Positions 28,791 to 37,675 of a DNA stretch of 64,000 bases are shown here, in pieces (positions within the stretch are counted from its first letter, which is position 1; each line of letters begins with the position of its first letter). The notes beneath the pieces are model-generated. The model was not told the DNA's origin and did not search any database. It saw only the letters and a list, made by a program, of their open reading frames with translations. Origin of the DNA: Pseudolabrys sp963742345 (GTDB lineage Bacteria; Pseudomonadota; Alphaproteobacteria; Rhizobiales; Xanthobacteraceae); NCBI GenBank assembly GCA_963742345.1, contig CAVULO010000009.1, forward strand, positions 109,686 to 173,685, given 5' to 3'. A program made the translations under genes and the position numbers.

Positions 28791-29365
28791 CCGAAGCGCC
28801 GGGCACGCATAATCCGCAATTTCTGCCGCCAGGAATTCCTGCGCCGCAGGACGACGGCGCGGCGCGCCATTTGTCCGGCACGAAACTGCCGGACCTGGCG
28901 CTTCCGGCGACCGATGGTGCGGCGGTCAATCTGTCGAAGCTCAAGGGCCGCACCGTCGTCTATGTCTATCCGCGAACGGGCGTGCCGGGCGTCGATCCCC
29001 CGGACGGCTGGGACCAGATCCCCGGCGCACGAGGCTGCACGCCGCAGTCGTGCTCGTTCCGCGATCATTTCGGCGAGCTCAAGCGGCTGGGCGTGGCGCA
29101 GCTCTACGGCCTGTCCACTCAGGACACCGCCTATCAGCGCGAGGCTGCAACGCGTCTGCACCTGCCGTTTGCTATTTTGTCGGACGAGAAACTGGCACTG
29201 ACAAAGACGCTCAAGCTGCCAACATTTTCTGTTGCTGAAATGACTTTGCTCAAGCGTATGGCGCTTGTCGTTGACGACGGCACGATCACCAAAGCGTTCT
29301 ATCCGGTTTTTCCGCCCGACAAGAACGCCGAAGAAGTGATCGCCTGGCTTCAGGCATCCAGATAA
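28787..29365 (+). CDS. Peroxiredoxin, AhpC/TSA-like (redoxin domain)
   Basis: A 192-residue thioredoxin-fold protein. After a Pro-rich start the redoxin domain reads LPDLALPATDGAAVNLSKLKGRTVVYVYPRTG. The position of the peroxidatic Cys of the usual TxxC motif is occupied by VPGVDPPDG, and a Cys pair comes later in GARGCTPQSCSFRD. This arrangement is seen in a rhizobial subgroup annotated as peroxiredoxin in which GCTPQSCSF is the conserved site. The remainder has the normal fold (LPFAILSDEKLALTKTLKLPTF). It is coupled to the VOC gene by an ATGA overlap. Its end overlaps the convergent UDG gene by 16 bases. Confidence 0.85.
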   Translation: MTEAPGTHNPQFLPPGIPAPQDDGAARHLSGTKLPDLALPATDGAAVNLSKLKGRTVVYVYPRTGVPGVDPPDGWDQIPGARGCTPQSCSFRDHFGELKRLGVAQLYGLSTQDTAYQREAATRLHLPFAILSDEKLALTKTLKLPTFSVAEMTLLKRMALVVDDGTITKAFYPVFPPDKNAEEVIAWLQASR

Positions 29366-29991
29366 CGACGGACACTCGCAAAGACTTCGCGAAACATCTC
29401 CGGCGTGAGCACGCCAGTGTTCGTGTTGTAGCGGGAGCAGTGATAGCTGCAAAACAGCGTCATGGAGCCGAGCTGGTGTTGGTTGCCGTGCCCGAAGGCG
29501 ACGTTAGACAGTTTGTAGCCGAGTGCGCGCACCGTGCTGTCATGGGCGATACGGCCGAGCGCGACGACAGCGCGCAGTTTTCTCATCTCGGTGATGGTCG
29601 GCAGCAGAAAGTCGCGGCAGGTTTTGATTTCTTCCGGTGTCGGTTTGTTCTCGGGCGGCACGCAGCGCACTGCATTGGTGATCCGGCAGTCGACCAACTC
29701 AAGTCCATCGTCAGGATGTGCGCCGTATTCACCGCGAGCAAAGCCGAACTTGCCGAGCGTGGCGTAAAGCAGCACGCCGGCATAGTCGCCAGTGAATGGG
29801 CGCCCCGTCCGATTGGCGCCTTGCAGGCCGGGCGCTAGGCCGACGATCAACAGGCGCGCGTCGATAGGACCGAAGGAGGGGACCGGCGCATTGAACCAGC
29901 CCGGCTCTTTGCCGCGCCAAGTTTTACGGAATGTGGCAAGCCGCGGGCAGCGCGGGCAGTCACGCCCAGGCTTGCCGTTGGCCCCAGCCAT
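29350..29991 (-). CDS. Uracil-DNA glycosylase, family 5 (UDGb)
   Basis: A 213-residue iron-sulfur uracil-DNA glycosylase that removes deaminated bases from DNA. The family 5 motif GLAPGLQGANRTGRPFTGDY lies near residue 51. The second motif has His in FCSYHCSRYNTNTG. Four Cys (CPRC near residue 12, and Cys in VRCVPPE and IKTCRDF) fit the 4Fe-4S ligands. The motif lacks the Asp of family 1, as expected for UDGb. The start overlaps the end of the NYN-domain gene by 32 bases on the same strand. Confidence 0.93.
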   Translation of the reverse strand: MAGANGKPGRDCPRCPRLATFRKTWRGKEPGWFNAPVPSFGPIDARLLIVGLAPGLQGANRTGRPFTGDYAGVLLYATLGKFGFARGEYGAHPDDGLELVDCRITNAVRCVPPENKPTPEEIKTCRDFLLPTITEMRKLRAVVALGRIAHDSTVRALGYKLSNVAFGHGNQHQLGSMTLFCSYHCSRYNTNTGVLTPEMFREVFASVRRYLDA

Positions 29992-30682
29992 TGTGCGCCG
30001 CTATTCGAAAGAATTCGTCGTCGTCTTCTTCCGCGCCGACGGTGGCGGGCGTGGCGGCCCGCTGCGGTGTCGGCGGGCGCTGCAGGAATTGCGGAGTGTG
30101 CTGCGGTGACTCGCGATCGTCGCGAGGACCACGCCCTTCGCGCGCGACGCGCTCGGCCGGATCGCGCCCGATCTTGGACTGCAGCGTCACGATATCGACG
30201 AAAATGTCGGCCTGGCGGCGCAATTCATCCGCCACCATGGGCGGCTGCGTGGAGACGGTTGAAACGACTGTGACACGTACGCCTTTGCGCTGCACGGCTT
30301 CGATCAGCGAGCGGAAATCGCCGTCGCCGGAGAACAGCACCATGTGATCGATCGTGCCTGCTATTTCCATGGCATCGACAGCGAGCTCGATATCCATGTT
30401 TCCTTTGACCTTGCGCCGTCCGGTCTGATCGACAAATTCCTTCGTCGCCTTGGTGACGACCGAATAGCCATTGTAGTCAAGCCAGTCGATCAACGGGCGG
30501 ATCGAGGAATATTCCTGATCTTCGATTACCGCGGTGTAATAGAAAGCGCGCAGCAGATAACCGCGCGATTGGAACTCACGAAGCAGGCGCTTGTAGTCGA
30601 TGTCGAAGCCGAGAGATTTTGCGGTAGCGTAAAGATTGGCGCCATCAATGAATAAAGCGATTTTTTCACCGGGTACGGTCAT
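29960..30682 (-). CDS. NYN-domain (LabA/DUF88) putative ribonuclease
   Basis: A 240-residue protein with a PIN-like NYN domain: IALFIDGANLYATAKSLGFDID gives the first catalytic Asp, GNMDIELAVDAMEIAG the next acids, and MVLFSGDGDFRSLIEAVQRKG the SGDGDF motif. The C-terminal 70 residues are low in complexity, rich in Arg, Pro and Asp, and probably disordered. Proteins of this family next to rpoZ and rsh are conserved in Alphaproteobacteria. It faces away from rpoZ across a 309-base region. An RNA-processing role is inferred from the fold only. Confidence 0.88.
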   Translation of the reverse strand: MTVPGEKIALFIDGANLYATAKSLGFDIDYKRLLREFQSRGYLLRAFYYTAVIEDQEYSSIRPLIDWLDYNGYSVVTKATKEFVDQTGRRKVKGNMDIELAVDAMEIAGTIDHMVLFSGDGDFRSLIEAVQRKGVRVTVVSTVSTQPPMVADELRRQADIFVDIVTLQSKIGRDPAERVAREGRGPRDDRESPQHTPQFLQRPPTPQRAATPATVGAEEDDDEFFRIAAHNGWGQRQAWA

Positions 30683-30991
30683 GGGTTTCTCTCATAATTC
30701 AATAGCGGTTACTTCCAGATCCCCCCGGCGCACAACGCGGAATACGCCGCGCGCGCGGTTTTGGATCGCCGTTAACAGAGCATTGCAGCATCTCCAATCA
30801 ATTGGGCTGCCGCCTGCGCAATCACCCCGTGCCGATAAAATCCTGTGCCATCGGCTGCCTGCGATCTCGCAATTGCTCGACTAACAGACGGTTGCGGCTA
30901 AACCAAGACAAAAATGCTTGTAATTCCATGCGCCAGAGGATACCTAGCAGTCAAATTCAGGACAAGTTCCACCAGATGGAGTGGCGAGCCA
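30683..30991. other. Divergent intergenic region between the NYN gene and rpoZ
   Basis: This 309-base region separates two divergent genes and must contain both promoters. No gene or obvious RNA structure was recognised. An 18-base stretch at 30961-30985 is purine-rich and leads into rpoZ ATG 30992; promoter hexamers could not be assigned with confidence. Confidence 0.4.
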
Positions 30992-31387
30992 ATGGCCCGT
31001 GTCACCGTAGAAGATTGCATCGATAAGGTTGAGAACCGCTTTGACCTCGTCCTGTTGGCGAGTCACCGAGCGCGCATGATTTCATCCGGCTCGCAGATTA
31101 CGGTCGAGCGCGACAACGATAAAAACCCGGTCGTGGCGCTGCGGGAAATCGCGGAAACGACCGTGTCACCTGGCGATCTCAAGGAAGATCTCATTCATAG
31201 CTTGCAGAAATACGTCGAGGTTGACGAGCCCGAGCCCGAGGTGCCGCTGATCGGTGCCGGTGCGGGCGCCAGTGTCGACTCCGACGATACTGAGGTAACA
31301 GCGGACCGCATGACCGAGGAAGAGCTGCTCAAGGGCCTTGAAGGCCTGGCCCCTCCGGAGGAGCCCCCGGAAGAGGATGCCGAGTAA
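30992..31387 (+). CDS. rpoZ: RNA polymerase omega subunit
   Basis: The small polymerase subunit that clamps beta-prime and, in proteobacteria, contributes to the ppGpp site. ATG 30992 gives MARVTVEDCIDKVENRFDLVLLASHRAR, the invariant core, then the VALREIAE motif. The acidic C-terminal extension (EEELLKGLEGLAPPEEPPEEDAE) makes it 131 residues, as is usual in this order. It is immediately upstream of the (p)ppGpp synthetase/hydrolase gene, the classical proteobacterial arrangement, but a strong terminator separates them. Confidence 0.96.
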   Translation: MARVTVEDCIDKVENRFDLVLLASHRARMISSGSQITVERDNDKNPVVALREIAETTVSPGDLKEDLIHSLQKYVEVDEPEPEVPLIGAGAGASVDSDDTEVTADRMTEEELLKGLEGLAPPEEPPEEDAE

Positions 31388-31417
31388 TCCTTCCCGTTTT
31401 CGCATTAATTCTACGTA

Positions 31418-31442
31418 ACGGCCCGGCCAAAAGCCGGGCCGT
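31418..31442 (+). terminator. Rho-independent terminator after rpoZ
   Basis: A perfect 10-base stem ACGGCCCGGC / GCCGGGCCGT with a five-base CAAAA loop lies 31 bases after the rpoZ stop. The tail CGCCTATTTAT is only partly T-rich. It implies that the downstream rsh gene has its own promoter. Confidence 0.85.
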
Positions 31443-31668
31443 CGCCTATTTATCAACCAGTTGGGCAAAGCCTTGCGGCTGCAATGAAACCGCGTGATAT
31501 CTTAAGGCGGTAACATCAGGAGTGGCTGCGAGGCAGCAGATATGGCGCGTACGCGCTCTGACCTTCCGCGCATGCAAAAGCAGGCCCCGATCCGGGGCCC
31601 GCAGCCGTCGGCCGTTGCCGCGGCAACAACCCACTATCGAAAAGCCGTCCCAATCGAGAAAGCCGCCG

Positions 31669-33873
31669 ATGATGCGGCAGTACGACTTGATCGAGCGGGT
31701 GCGACGCTACAACCCAAACACCAACGAGGCGCTGCTCAATCGCGCCTACGTTTACGCCATGAAAGCCCATGGCGAGCAGCGGCGTGCTTCCGGCGATCCT
31801 TATTTTTCGCATCCGATCGAGGTTGCGGCGATTCTAACCGACCTCAAACTTGACGACGCGACGATTGCCGCCGCGTTGCTGCACGACACCATTGAGGACA
31901 CCGAGGCGACCCGTGCCGAAATCGACAGCCTTTTCGGTCATGACATCGGCACTTTGGTCGAGGGTCTGACCAAGCTCAAAAAACTCGATCTGGTTACCAA
32001 AGAAGCAAAGCAGGCGGAAAATCTCCGCAAGCTGCTGTTGGCGATTGCCGACGACGTGCGCGTACTGCTGATCAAGCTCGCCGACCGCCTGCACAATATG
32101 CGCACACTTGAGTACATGCCGCCGGAAGCGCGCCGCCGCGCTGCCGAAGAGACGCTCGAAATCTACGCGCCACTCGCCGGCCGTATGGGCATGCATGAAA
32201 TGCGCGAGGAGCTCGACGATCTGGCGTTCCGCGAGCTGTATTCGGAAGCTTACGAGGTCGTGACGGCACGGCTCAACGCGCTCACCGAGCGCAGCAAGCT
32301 GCTCATCGCGGAGATCGAAAAGCAACTGACCAAAAAACTGGCTGACCGCGGCATCGAGGCCCGGGTCGTCGGACGTCGCAAGCGCGCTTACTCGATCTGG
32401 CGCAAGATGGAACGGAAATCAGTCGGCTTCGAGCAGTTGTCCGACATTTTCGGATTCCGTGTTGTCGTGAAAACATTGGCCGACTGCTACCAGGCCCTCG
32501 GCGTCGTCCATAGCACCTGGCCGATGGTGCCGGGCCGCTTCAAGGATTACATCTCAACACCCAAAGGGAACGATTATCGCTCGATCCACACGACGGTGAT
32601 CGGTCCCAGCAAGCAGCGCGTCGAATTGCAGATCCGTACAGTCGCGATGCACGAGATCGCCGAATACGGCATCGCGGCGCACGCTCTCTACAAGGACAAT
32701 GTTGGCTCACCGACCGAACTGCTTTCGCGGGAGTCAACCGCCTATGCATGGCTGCGCCGCACCATTGAGCTGTTGGCGGAAGGCTCGAATCCGGAAGAAT
32801 TTCTCGAGCATACCAAGCTCGAATTGTTTCACGACCAGGTGTTCTGCTTCACGCCCAAGGGCAAGCTGATTGCATTGCCACGCAAGGCAACACCGATTGA
32901 TTTCGCCTATGCGGTGCACACCGATGTCGGCAACACCGCAGTTGGTTGCAAGATCAACGGCCAAATTGCACCGCTGACATCAGAACTCGTCAACGGCGAC
33001 GAGGTCGAAATCGCGACGTCGAAAGCACAAACTGTTCCGCCTGCTGCATGGGAATCGATCGTGGTGACCGGCAAGGCGCGCGCGGCGATCCGGCGCGCGA
33101 CCCGTGTTGCCGTACGCGTGCAGTATGCCGGGCTCGGCCGTCGCATCGTCGAGCGTTTATTCCAACGTGCCAAGATCGCCTATTCGGATGAAAAGCTGAC
33201 CGGTGCCTTGCCGCGACTTGCGCGCGCCTCGATCGAGGATGTGATGGCTGCGGTGGGCCGAAGCGAATTGAAAGCATCCGATGTCGCCCGCGCGATGTAT
33301 CCCGACTACAAGGAAGAGCGGGCTGCGGCCATGGCGTCGAAGCCGAAATCCGAGAGCGGGTGGTTCGGCTTGAAGAAACTTACCTCGGTAAAATTCAAGG
33401 TGCCCGACAATGCAGTGGGACACGCGATTCCCATCCGCGGCATCAACGGCGATCTTCCCGTGCGTTTTGCACCAAATGGAGGCGCTGTGCCGGGCGACCG
33501 CATCGTCGGAATTCTCTCCCCCGGCGAGGCCATCACCATCTACCCGATCCAGTCGCCGGCCCTGAGCGAATTCGAGGACAAACCCGAGCGGTGGCTGGAT
33601 GTGCGCTGGGATGAGGAGGAGCAGGCTCCACAGCGTTTTCCCGCGCGTATCGCGGTGCAATCGGTGAATGAGCCGGGCTCGCTCGCGCAAATCACGCAGG
33701 TCATCGCCGAGCATGACGGCAATATCGACAACATCCGCATGACTCGACGGGCGCCTGATTTTACCGACGTCGTGATCGATCTCGAGGTCTACGACCTCAA
33801 ACATCTCACCGCCATCCTTGCGCAATTGCGCGCGAAATCCGTGGTGGCGAAGGCGGAACGCGTGAACGGCTAG
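31669..33873 (+). CDS. rsh: Bifunctional (p)ppGpp synthetase/hydrolase, RelA/SpoT homolog
   Basis: The single long RSH enzyme of Alphaproteobacteria, 734 residues from ATG 31669 (MMRQYDLIERVRRYNPNTNE); the open frame to 31522 has no family match. The hydrolase HD motif is His72-Asp73 in LLHDTIEDT. The synthetase has GRRKRAYSIWRKM and SDIFGFRVVV, then YRSIHTTVIGP. A TGS domain (IALPRKATPIDFAYAVHTDVG) and a C-terminal ACT domain (LAQITQVIAEHDGNIDNIRM) follow. It controls the stringent response. It is followed after 3 bases by pdxJ, beginning a compact seven-gene block. Confidence 0.95.
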   Translation: MMRQYDLIERVRRYNPNTNEALLNRAYVYAMKAHGEQRRASGDPYFSHPIEVAAILTDLKLDDATIAAALLHDTIEDTEATRAEIDSLFGHDIGTLVEGLTKLKKLDLVTKEAKQAENLRKLLLAIADDVRVLLIKLADRLHNMRTLEYMPPEARRRAAEETLEIYAPLAGRMGMHEMREELDDLAFRELYSEAYEVVTARLNALTERSKLLIAEIEKQLTKKLADRGIEARVVGRRKRAYSIWRKMERKSVGFEQLSDIFGFRVVVKTLADCYQALGVVHSTWPMVPGRFKDYISTPKGNDYRSIHTTVIGPSKQRVELQIRTVAMHEIAEYGIAAHALYKDNVGSPTELLSRESTAYAWLRRTIELLAEGSNPEEFLEHTKLELFHDQVFCFTPKGKLIALPRKATPIDFAYAVHTDVGNTAVGCKINGQIAPLTSELVNGDEVEIATSKAQTVPPAAWESIVVTGKARAAIRRATRVAVRVQYAGLGRRIVERLFQRAKIAYSDEKLTGALPRLARASIEDVMAAVGRSELKASDVARAMYPDYKEERAAAMASKPKSESGWFGLKKLTSVKFKVPDNAVGHAIPIRGINGDLPVRFAPNGGAVPGDRIVGILSPGEAITIYPIQSPALSEFEDKPERWLDVRWDEEEQAPQRFPARIAVQSVNEPGSLAQITQVIAEHDGNIDNIRMTRRAPDFTDVVIDLEVYDLKHLTAILAQLRAKSVVAKAERVNG

Positions 33874-33876
33874 CGC

Positions 33877-34632
33877 ATGGATCGTCTCCGCCTCGGCGTC
33901 AATGTCGACCACGTCGCCACCCTTCGCAATGCCCGCGGCGGGCGTCATCCTGATCCTGTGCGAGCGGCCAAGCTTGCGATCGCGGCAGGCTGCGATGGCA
34001 TCACGGCGCACCTGCGCGAAGATCGGCGCCATATTCGCGACGACGACATCGCTCGGCTGAAAGCGGAAATCGACAAGCCGCTTAATTTCGAAATGGCGGC
34101 AACTGAGGAAATGGTCGGCATTGCGCTTAAAATCCGGCCCCACGCGGTCTGTCTCGTGCCCGAAAAGCGGACGGAGCGCACCACCGAAGGCGGGCTCGAT
34201 GCCGTTCGACAGCGCAGCCAGCTTGCACCGGTGATCCACGCTCTCAAGCACGCCGGCATCCGGGTTTCCCTTTTCATTGGGGCGGCGCGTGCACAGATCG
34301 AGATGGCGGCTGAACTCGGCGCGCCGGTGATTGAAATTCACACGGGCTCATGGTGTGACGCACTCATCGAAGTGCGAACCAATGAAGCCAATGCGGAGTG
34401 GCAGCTTATCCGCGACGGAGCGCTGCTCGCGGCAAGCGTCGGCCTGGAAGTGCATGCAGGCCACGGCCTCGACTATGGTACCGCGGAGACGATCGCCGCA
34501 CTGCCGCAAGTAGTCGAGCTCAACATCGGCCACTTCCTGATCGGCGAGGCAGTGTTTGAGGGTTTGGCCGAGACTGTGAAATTCATGCGTGCGGCGATGG
34601 ATCGTGGCCGTAAGAAGGCGCAGCGCGCATGA
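33877..34632 (+). CDS. pdxJ: Pyridoxine 5'-phosphate synthase
   Basis: PdxJ closes the pyridoxine ring from 1-deoxyxylulose 5-phosphate and 3-amino-2-oxopropyl phosphate. The 251-residue TIM barrel has LGVNVDHVATLRNARGG, GITAHLREDRRHI, FEMAATEEM, CLVPEKRTERTTEGGLD, VSLFIGA, VEIHTG-like (VIEIHTGSW) and VHAGHGLDY motifs. The ATG follows the rsh stop by 3 bases and the TGA overlaps acpS by 4 bases. The rsh-pdxJ-acpS-lepB-rnc-era-recO order is conserved in Alphaproteobacteria. Confidence 0.97.
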   Translation: MDRLRLGVNVDHVATLRNARGGRHPDPVRAAKLAIAAGCDGITAHLREDRRHIRDDDIARLKAEIDKPLNFEMAATEEMVGIALKIRPHAVCLVPEKRTERTTEGGLDAVRQRSQLAPVIHALKHAGIRVSLFIGAARAQIEMAAELGAPVIEIHTGSWCDALIEVRTNEANAEWQLIRDGALLAASVGLEVHAGHGLDYGTAETIAALPQVVELNIGHFLIGEAVFEGLAETVKFMRAAMDRGRKKAQRA

Positions 34633-35048
34633 TCATCGGGCTCGGCTCCGACATCGTTGACGTACGAAGGATCGCCAGCGTGATCGAGCGCCATGGCGAA
34701 CGTTTTCTCGGCCGCATTTTCACGGCAACCGAGCGCGCCAAAGCCGAACGCCGCGCAAATACGGCAGAAACCTACGCCAAGCGTTTCGCCGCAAAGGAAG
34801 CTTGTGCAAAAGCGCTCGGTACGGGGCTCCGGTGCGGGGTCTTCTGGCGAGACATGGGAGTGGTCAATCTTTCGGGTGGACGCCCCACGATGAAGCTGAC
34901 CGGTGGCGCCCTCGCGCGGCTGCAGGCAATCACGCCTCCCGGGTGGGAAGCCCGGATCGATGTTTCACTGACCGACGAAGGGCCAATCGCTCAAGCCATT
35001 GTTATTATTTCTGCGGTGCCGGCAGTTACGCAGGCAGGTTTGAGTTGA
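34629..35048 (+). CDS. acpS: Holo-[acyl-carrier-protein] synthase
   Basis: AcpS transfers phosphopantetheine from CoA to acyl carrier protein. The 139-residue protein has the metal-binding IIGLGSDIVDVRRI start, RFLGRIFTATERAKAE, and the RFAAKEACAKALGTG motif with the catalytic Glu. The ATG overlaps the pdxJ stop by 4 bases. The 35049-35172 gap before lepB contains no gene that I recognise. Confidence 0.96.
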   Translation: MIIGLGSDIVDVRRIASVIERHGERFLGRIFTATERAKAERRANTAETYAKRFAAKEACAKALGTGLRCGVFWRDMGVVNLSGGRPTMKLTGGALARLQAITPPGWEARIDVSLTDEGPIAQAIVIISAVPAVTQAGLS

Positions 35049-35172
35049 AAGCAGGAACCTCAATCCAACCATATGTTTGTAGTGCCGCTCCGGCCTTGTT
35101 CATTGCCTGCCGGGGTGCCAGCCGCTACAAGGTCGCCGGGGCGCGCATGCCGTTTGGCGGGACGAAAGGCCG

Positions 35173-35928
35173 ATGAGTGTGACATCTGGAACAAAGCGAA
35201 AAGAGGGCGGCGTTGCCGAAACAGTACGCGTGATCATTCACGCGTTGATCATCGCGTTGGTGATCCGGACCTTCCTGTTTCAGCCTTTCAATATTCCCTC
35301 AGGCTCGATGAAAGCGACGCTTCTTGTCGGTGATTATCTGTTCGTCTCGAAATACACCTATGGCTACAGCAAATATTCATTGCCGCTGTCACCGCCACTG
35401 TTCTCGGGACGAATTCCAGGCGAATGGCTGCCGCAGCGCGGCGATGTGGTGGTGTTTCGGCTGCCGAAAGATCCCTCGACCGACTACATCAAGCGCGTGA
35501 TCGGTTTACCGGGCGACAAAATCCAGGTCATCGATGGCGTAGTCAACATCAACGGCGTGCCGGTTCAGCGCGAACGCGCGTCCGATTTCGTCGAAACAGA
35601 AGAAGGCACGCGCGATGCACCGGTCAAGCGCTGGAAGGAGACACTTCCAAATGGCGTGACTTACTACGCGCTCGATCTGGTAGATAATGGGTTTGCCGAT
35701 AACACCCAAGTCTATACCGTACCGCCCGATCACTATTTCATGATGGGTGACAACCGCGATAATTCGACCGATAGCCGGTTCAGTCAGGTCGGGATGGTGC
35801 CGTTCGAGAATATCGTTGGGAAGGCGCAGGTCATTTTCTTCTCCGTCTTCGAGGGCGAGCGCGCCTGGCAATTCTGGCGCTGGCCGGTGTCAGTACGCTG
35901 GAACAGGCTCTTCACGATCGTCAAATGA
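35173..35928 (+). CDS. lepB: Signal peptidase I
   Basis: The inner-membrane peptidase that removes Sec and Tat signal peptides. It has 251 residues with one N-terminal membrane helix (VRVIIHALIIALVIRTFLF). The catalytic Ser is in NIPSGSMKATLL and the general-base Lys is in DYIKRVIGLPGDK. Conserved box E reads YFMMGDNRDNSTDSR. Its stop overlaps the rnc start by 4 bases, and co-transcription with rnc is usual in proteobacteria. Confidence 0.96.
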   Translation: MSVTSGTKRKEGGVAETVRVIIHALIIALVIRTFLFQPFNIPSGSMKATLLVGDYLFVSKYTYGYSKYSLPLSPPLFSGRIPGEWLPQRGDVVVFRLPKDPSTDYIKRVIGLPGDKIQVIDGVVNINGVPVQRERASDFVETEEGTRDAPVKRWKETLPNGVTYYALDLVDNGFADNTQVYTVPPDHYFMMGDNRDNSTDSRFSQVGMVPFENIVGKAQVIFFSVFEGERAWQFWRWPVSVRWNRLFTIVK

Positions 35929-36635
35929 GCCGCAAGGCCAAGGACAGGACGGCGCTCGAGAGCAGGATCGGTTACAAATTTGCCGATAAGGACTTGCTCG
36001 AGCGCGCGCTCACGCACATTTCCGCGCTATCGGGCGGCAATCGCGCGTCCAGCTATCAAAGGCTGGAGTTTCTCGGCGATCATGTGCTCGGTCTTGTCAT
36101 CTCTGACATGCTTTACCGCGCTTTTCCCAAGGCGAATGAAGGCGAACTCTCGCGGAGACTGGCCGATCTCGTGCGCAAGGAGACCTGTGCCGAAGTGGCG
36201 CGTGCGATGGATCTTGGGCCTGCTCTCAAGCTTGGCAATTCGGAATTGCACGCCGGCGGGCGGCGGCGCACTACTATTCTGGCCGATGTCTGCGAGGCGT
36301 TGGTCGGTGCGGCGTTTATCGATGGCGGTTATAAGGTAGCAGAAGAACTGATCGTGCTTTTCTGGAAAGAGCGCATGCTCACGCCGCTCCGCCCGCTGCG
36401 CGATCCGAAAACCATGTTACAGGAATGGGCGCAAGCTCGCGGCCTGCCAACTCCGGCCTATCGTGAGCTCGCGCGTACCGGCCCGCATCACGATCCGGAA
36501 TTCCGAGTTGCTGTTGTGTTGCCCGATCGGCCACCGGCGGAGGGGCTGGGTAGCTCCAAACGCGCCGCCGAGCAGGCCGCTGCTGCCGCCATGCTCACGC
36601 GTGTCGGTGTGCCGGCGGACAAGCTTGATGGTTGA
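35925..36635 (+). CDS. rnc: Ribonuclease III
   Basis: A double-strand-specific endoribonuclease that processes rRNA and regulatory RNAs. In its 236 residues, the catalytic domain has the signature QRLEFLGDHVLGLVISDML and the second metal site DVCEALVGAAFIDGG. The C-terminal double-strand-binding domain has MLQEWAQARGLPTPAYRELARTG and GSSKRAAEQAAAAAML. The family usually has GDSVLG or GDRVLG; His in this position is tolerated. The stop overlaps era by 8 bases. Confidence 0.95.
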   Translation: MSRKAKDRTALESRIGYKFADKDLLERALTHISALSGGNRASSYQRLEFLGDHVLGLVISDMLYRAFPKANEGELSRRLADLVRKETCAEVARAMDLGPALKLGNSELHAGGRRRTTILADVCEALVGAAFIDGGYKVAEELIVLFWKERMLTPLRPLRDPKTMLQEWAQARGLPTPAYRELARTGPHHDPEFRVAVVLPDRPPAEGLGSSKRAAEQAAAAAMLTRVGVPADKLDG

Positions 36636-37548
36636 CGCGCACACGCAAGGCAATAACACGAGCTGCGGCTTCGTCGCCCTGATCGGCGCGCCTAATGCCG
36701 GCAAATCGACGTTGCTCAACGCGCTGGTCGGCTCCAAAGTCAGCATCATCTCGCACAAGGTGCAAACGACGCGGGCACTGATCCGCGGCATCGCGGTGGA
36801 AGGCCGATCACAACTTATTTTCGTCGACACACCCGGTATTTTCTCACCGCGCAGGCGCCTCGACCGCGCGATGGTGACGACGGCGTGGAGCGGGGCACAT
36901 GAGGCCGATTTCGTCGGCGTGCTAATTGATGCGCGCAAAGGTCTCGACGAAGAAGCCGAAGGCATTCTTCGGCGGCTTAAAGAGGTTAGGGCACCGAAGC
37001 TGCTCGTCCTCAACAAGATCGATCTGGTGGCGAAAGAAGCGTTGCTGACGTTGGCAAAAGCCGCCAACGAGATGGCCAAATTCGAAGCGACTTTCATGAT
37101 TTCGGCGTTAACGGGCGACGGCGTTGCCGATCTCAAAGGTTGGCTCGCCCAACACGTCCCGCCAGGACCCTGGCTCTATCCGCCCGATCAAATGTCGGAC
37201 GCTCCGATCCGCCAGCTCGCCGCCGAGATCACACGCGAAAAACTGTTCGAGCGACTTCATCAGGAGTTGCCTTACCACTCGACGGTAGAGACCGAGGCAT
37301 GGAAGGAGCTGCGTGGCGGTGACATCCGCATCGAGCAGACGATCTACGTGGAGCGCGAAAGCCAGCGCAAGATTGTTCTCGGCAAGGGTGGGCAGACGAT
37401 CAAGGCGATCGGCGAAGCCGCACGCAAGGACATTGCCGGGATCGTAGAAGCCAAGGTGCACCTGTTCCTGTTCGTCAAAGTGCGCGAAGGCTGGGGTGAG
37501 GATCCGGAGCGATACCGCGCGATGGGCCTGGAGTTTCCAAAGGATTGA
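36628..37548 (+). CDS. era: GTPase Era
   Basis: Era binds 16S rRNA and assists 30S maturation. From ATG 36628 the 306-residue protein has G1 GAPNAGKST, G2 around HKVQTTRALIRGI, G3 DTPG, G4 NKID and G5 SALTGDGV. A C-terminal KH domain follows, with the RNA-binding GKGGQTIKAIGEAARKDI. The longer open frame from 36463 lies inside rnc and is not used. The start within the rnc stop supports translational coupling. Confidence 0.96.
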   Translation: MVDAHTQGNNTSCGFVALIGAPNAGKSTLLNALVGSKVSIISHKVQTTRALIRGIAVEGRSQLIFVDTPGIFSPRRRLDRAMVTTAWSGAHEADFVGVLIDARKGLDEEAEGILRRLKEVRAPKLLVLNKIDLVAKEALLTLAKAANEMAKFEATFMISALTGDGVADLKGWLAQHVPPGPWLYPPDQMSDAPIRQLAAEITREKLFERLHQELPYHSTVETEAWKELRGGDIRIEQTIYVERESQRKIVLGKGGQTIKAIGEAARKDIAGIVEAKVHLFLFVKVREGWGEDPERYRAMGLEFPKD

Positions 37549-37675
37549 ACCTTCTTCGTCCAGAGCCACACGCGGCGTGATTTTCTCCGATTCTGGGAGT
37601 ATGGATTCCCGGTTCAGGCGCGGAGTTTACCGTCGGGCGGACCCGGCGGCTCGCACCCCGGAATGACAGATTAAA
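37549..37675. repeat. Possible rhizobial intergenic repeat between era and recO
   Basis: The stretch from about 37578 to 37671 carries TATGGATTCCCGG near its start and CCCCGGAATGACAG near its end, with GC-rich imperfectly self-complementary sequence between. Paired blocks of this kind are dispersed between genes in Bradyrhizobium-like genomes. Only one copy is in the window, so the repeat nature is a recognition call. Confidence 0.4.
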
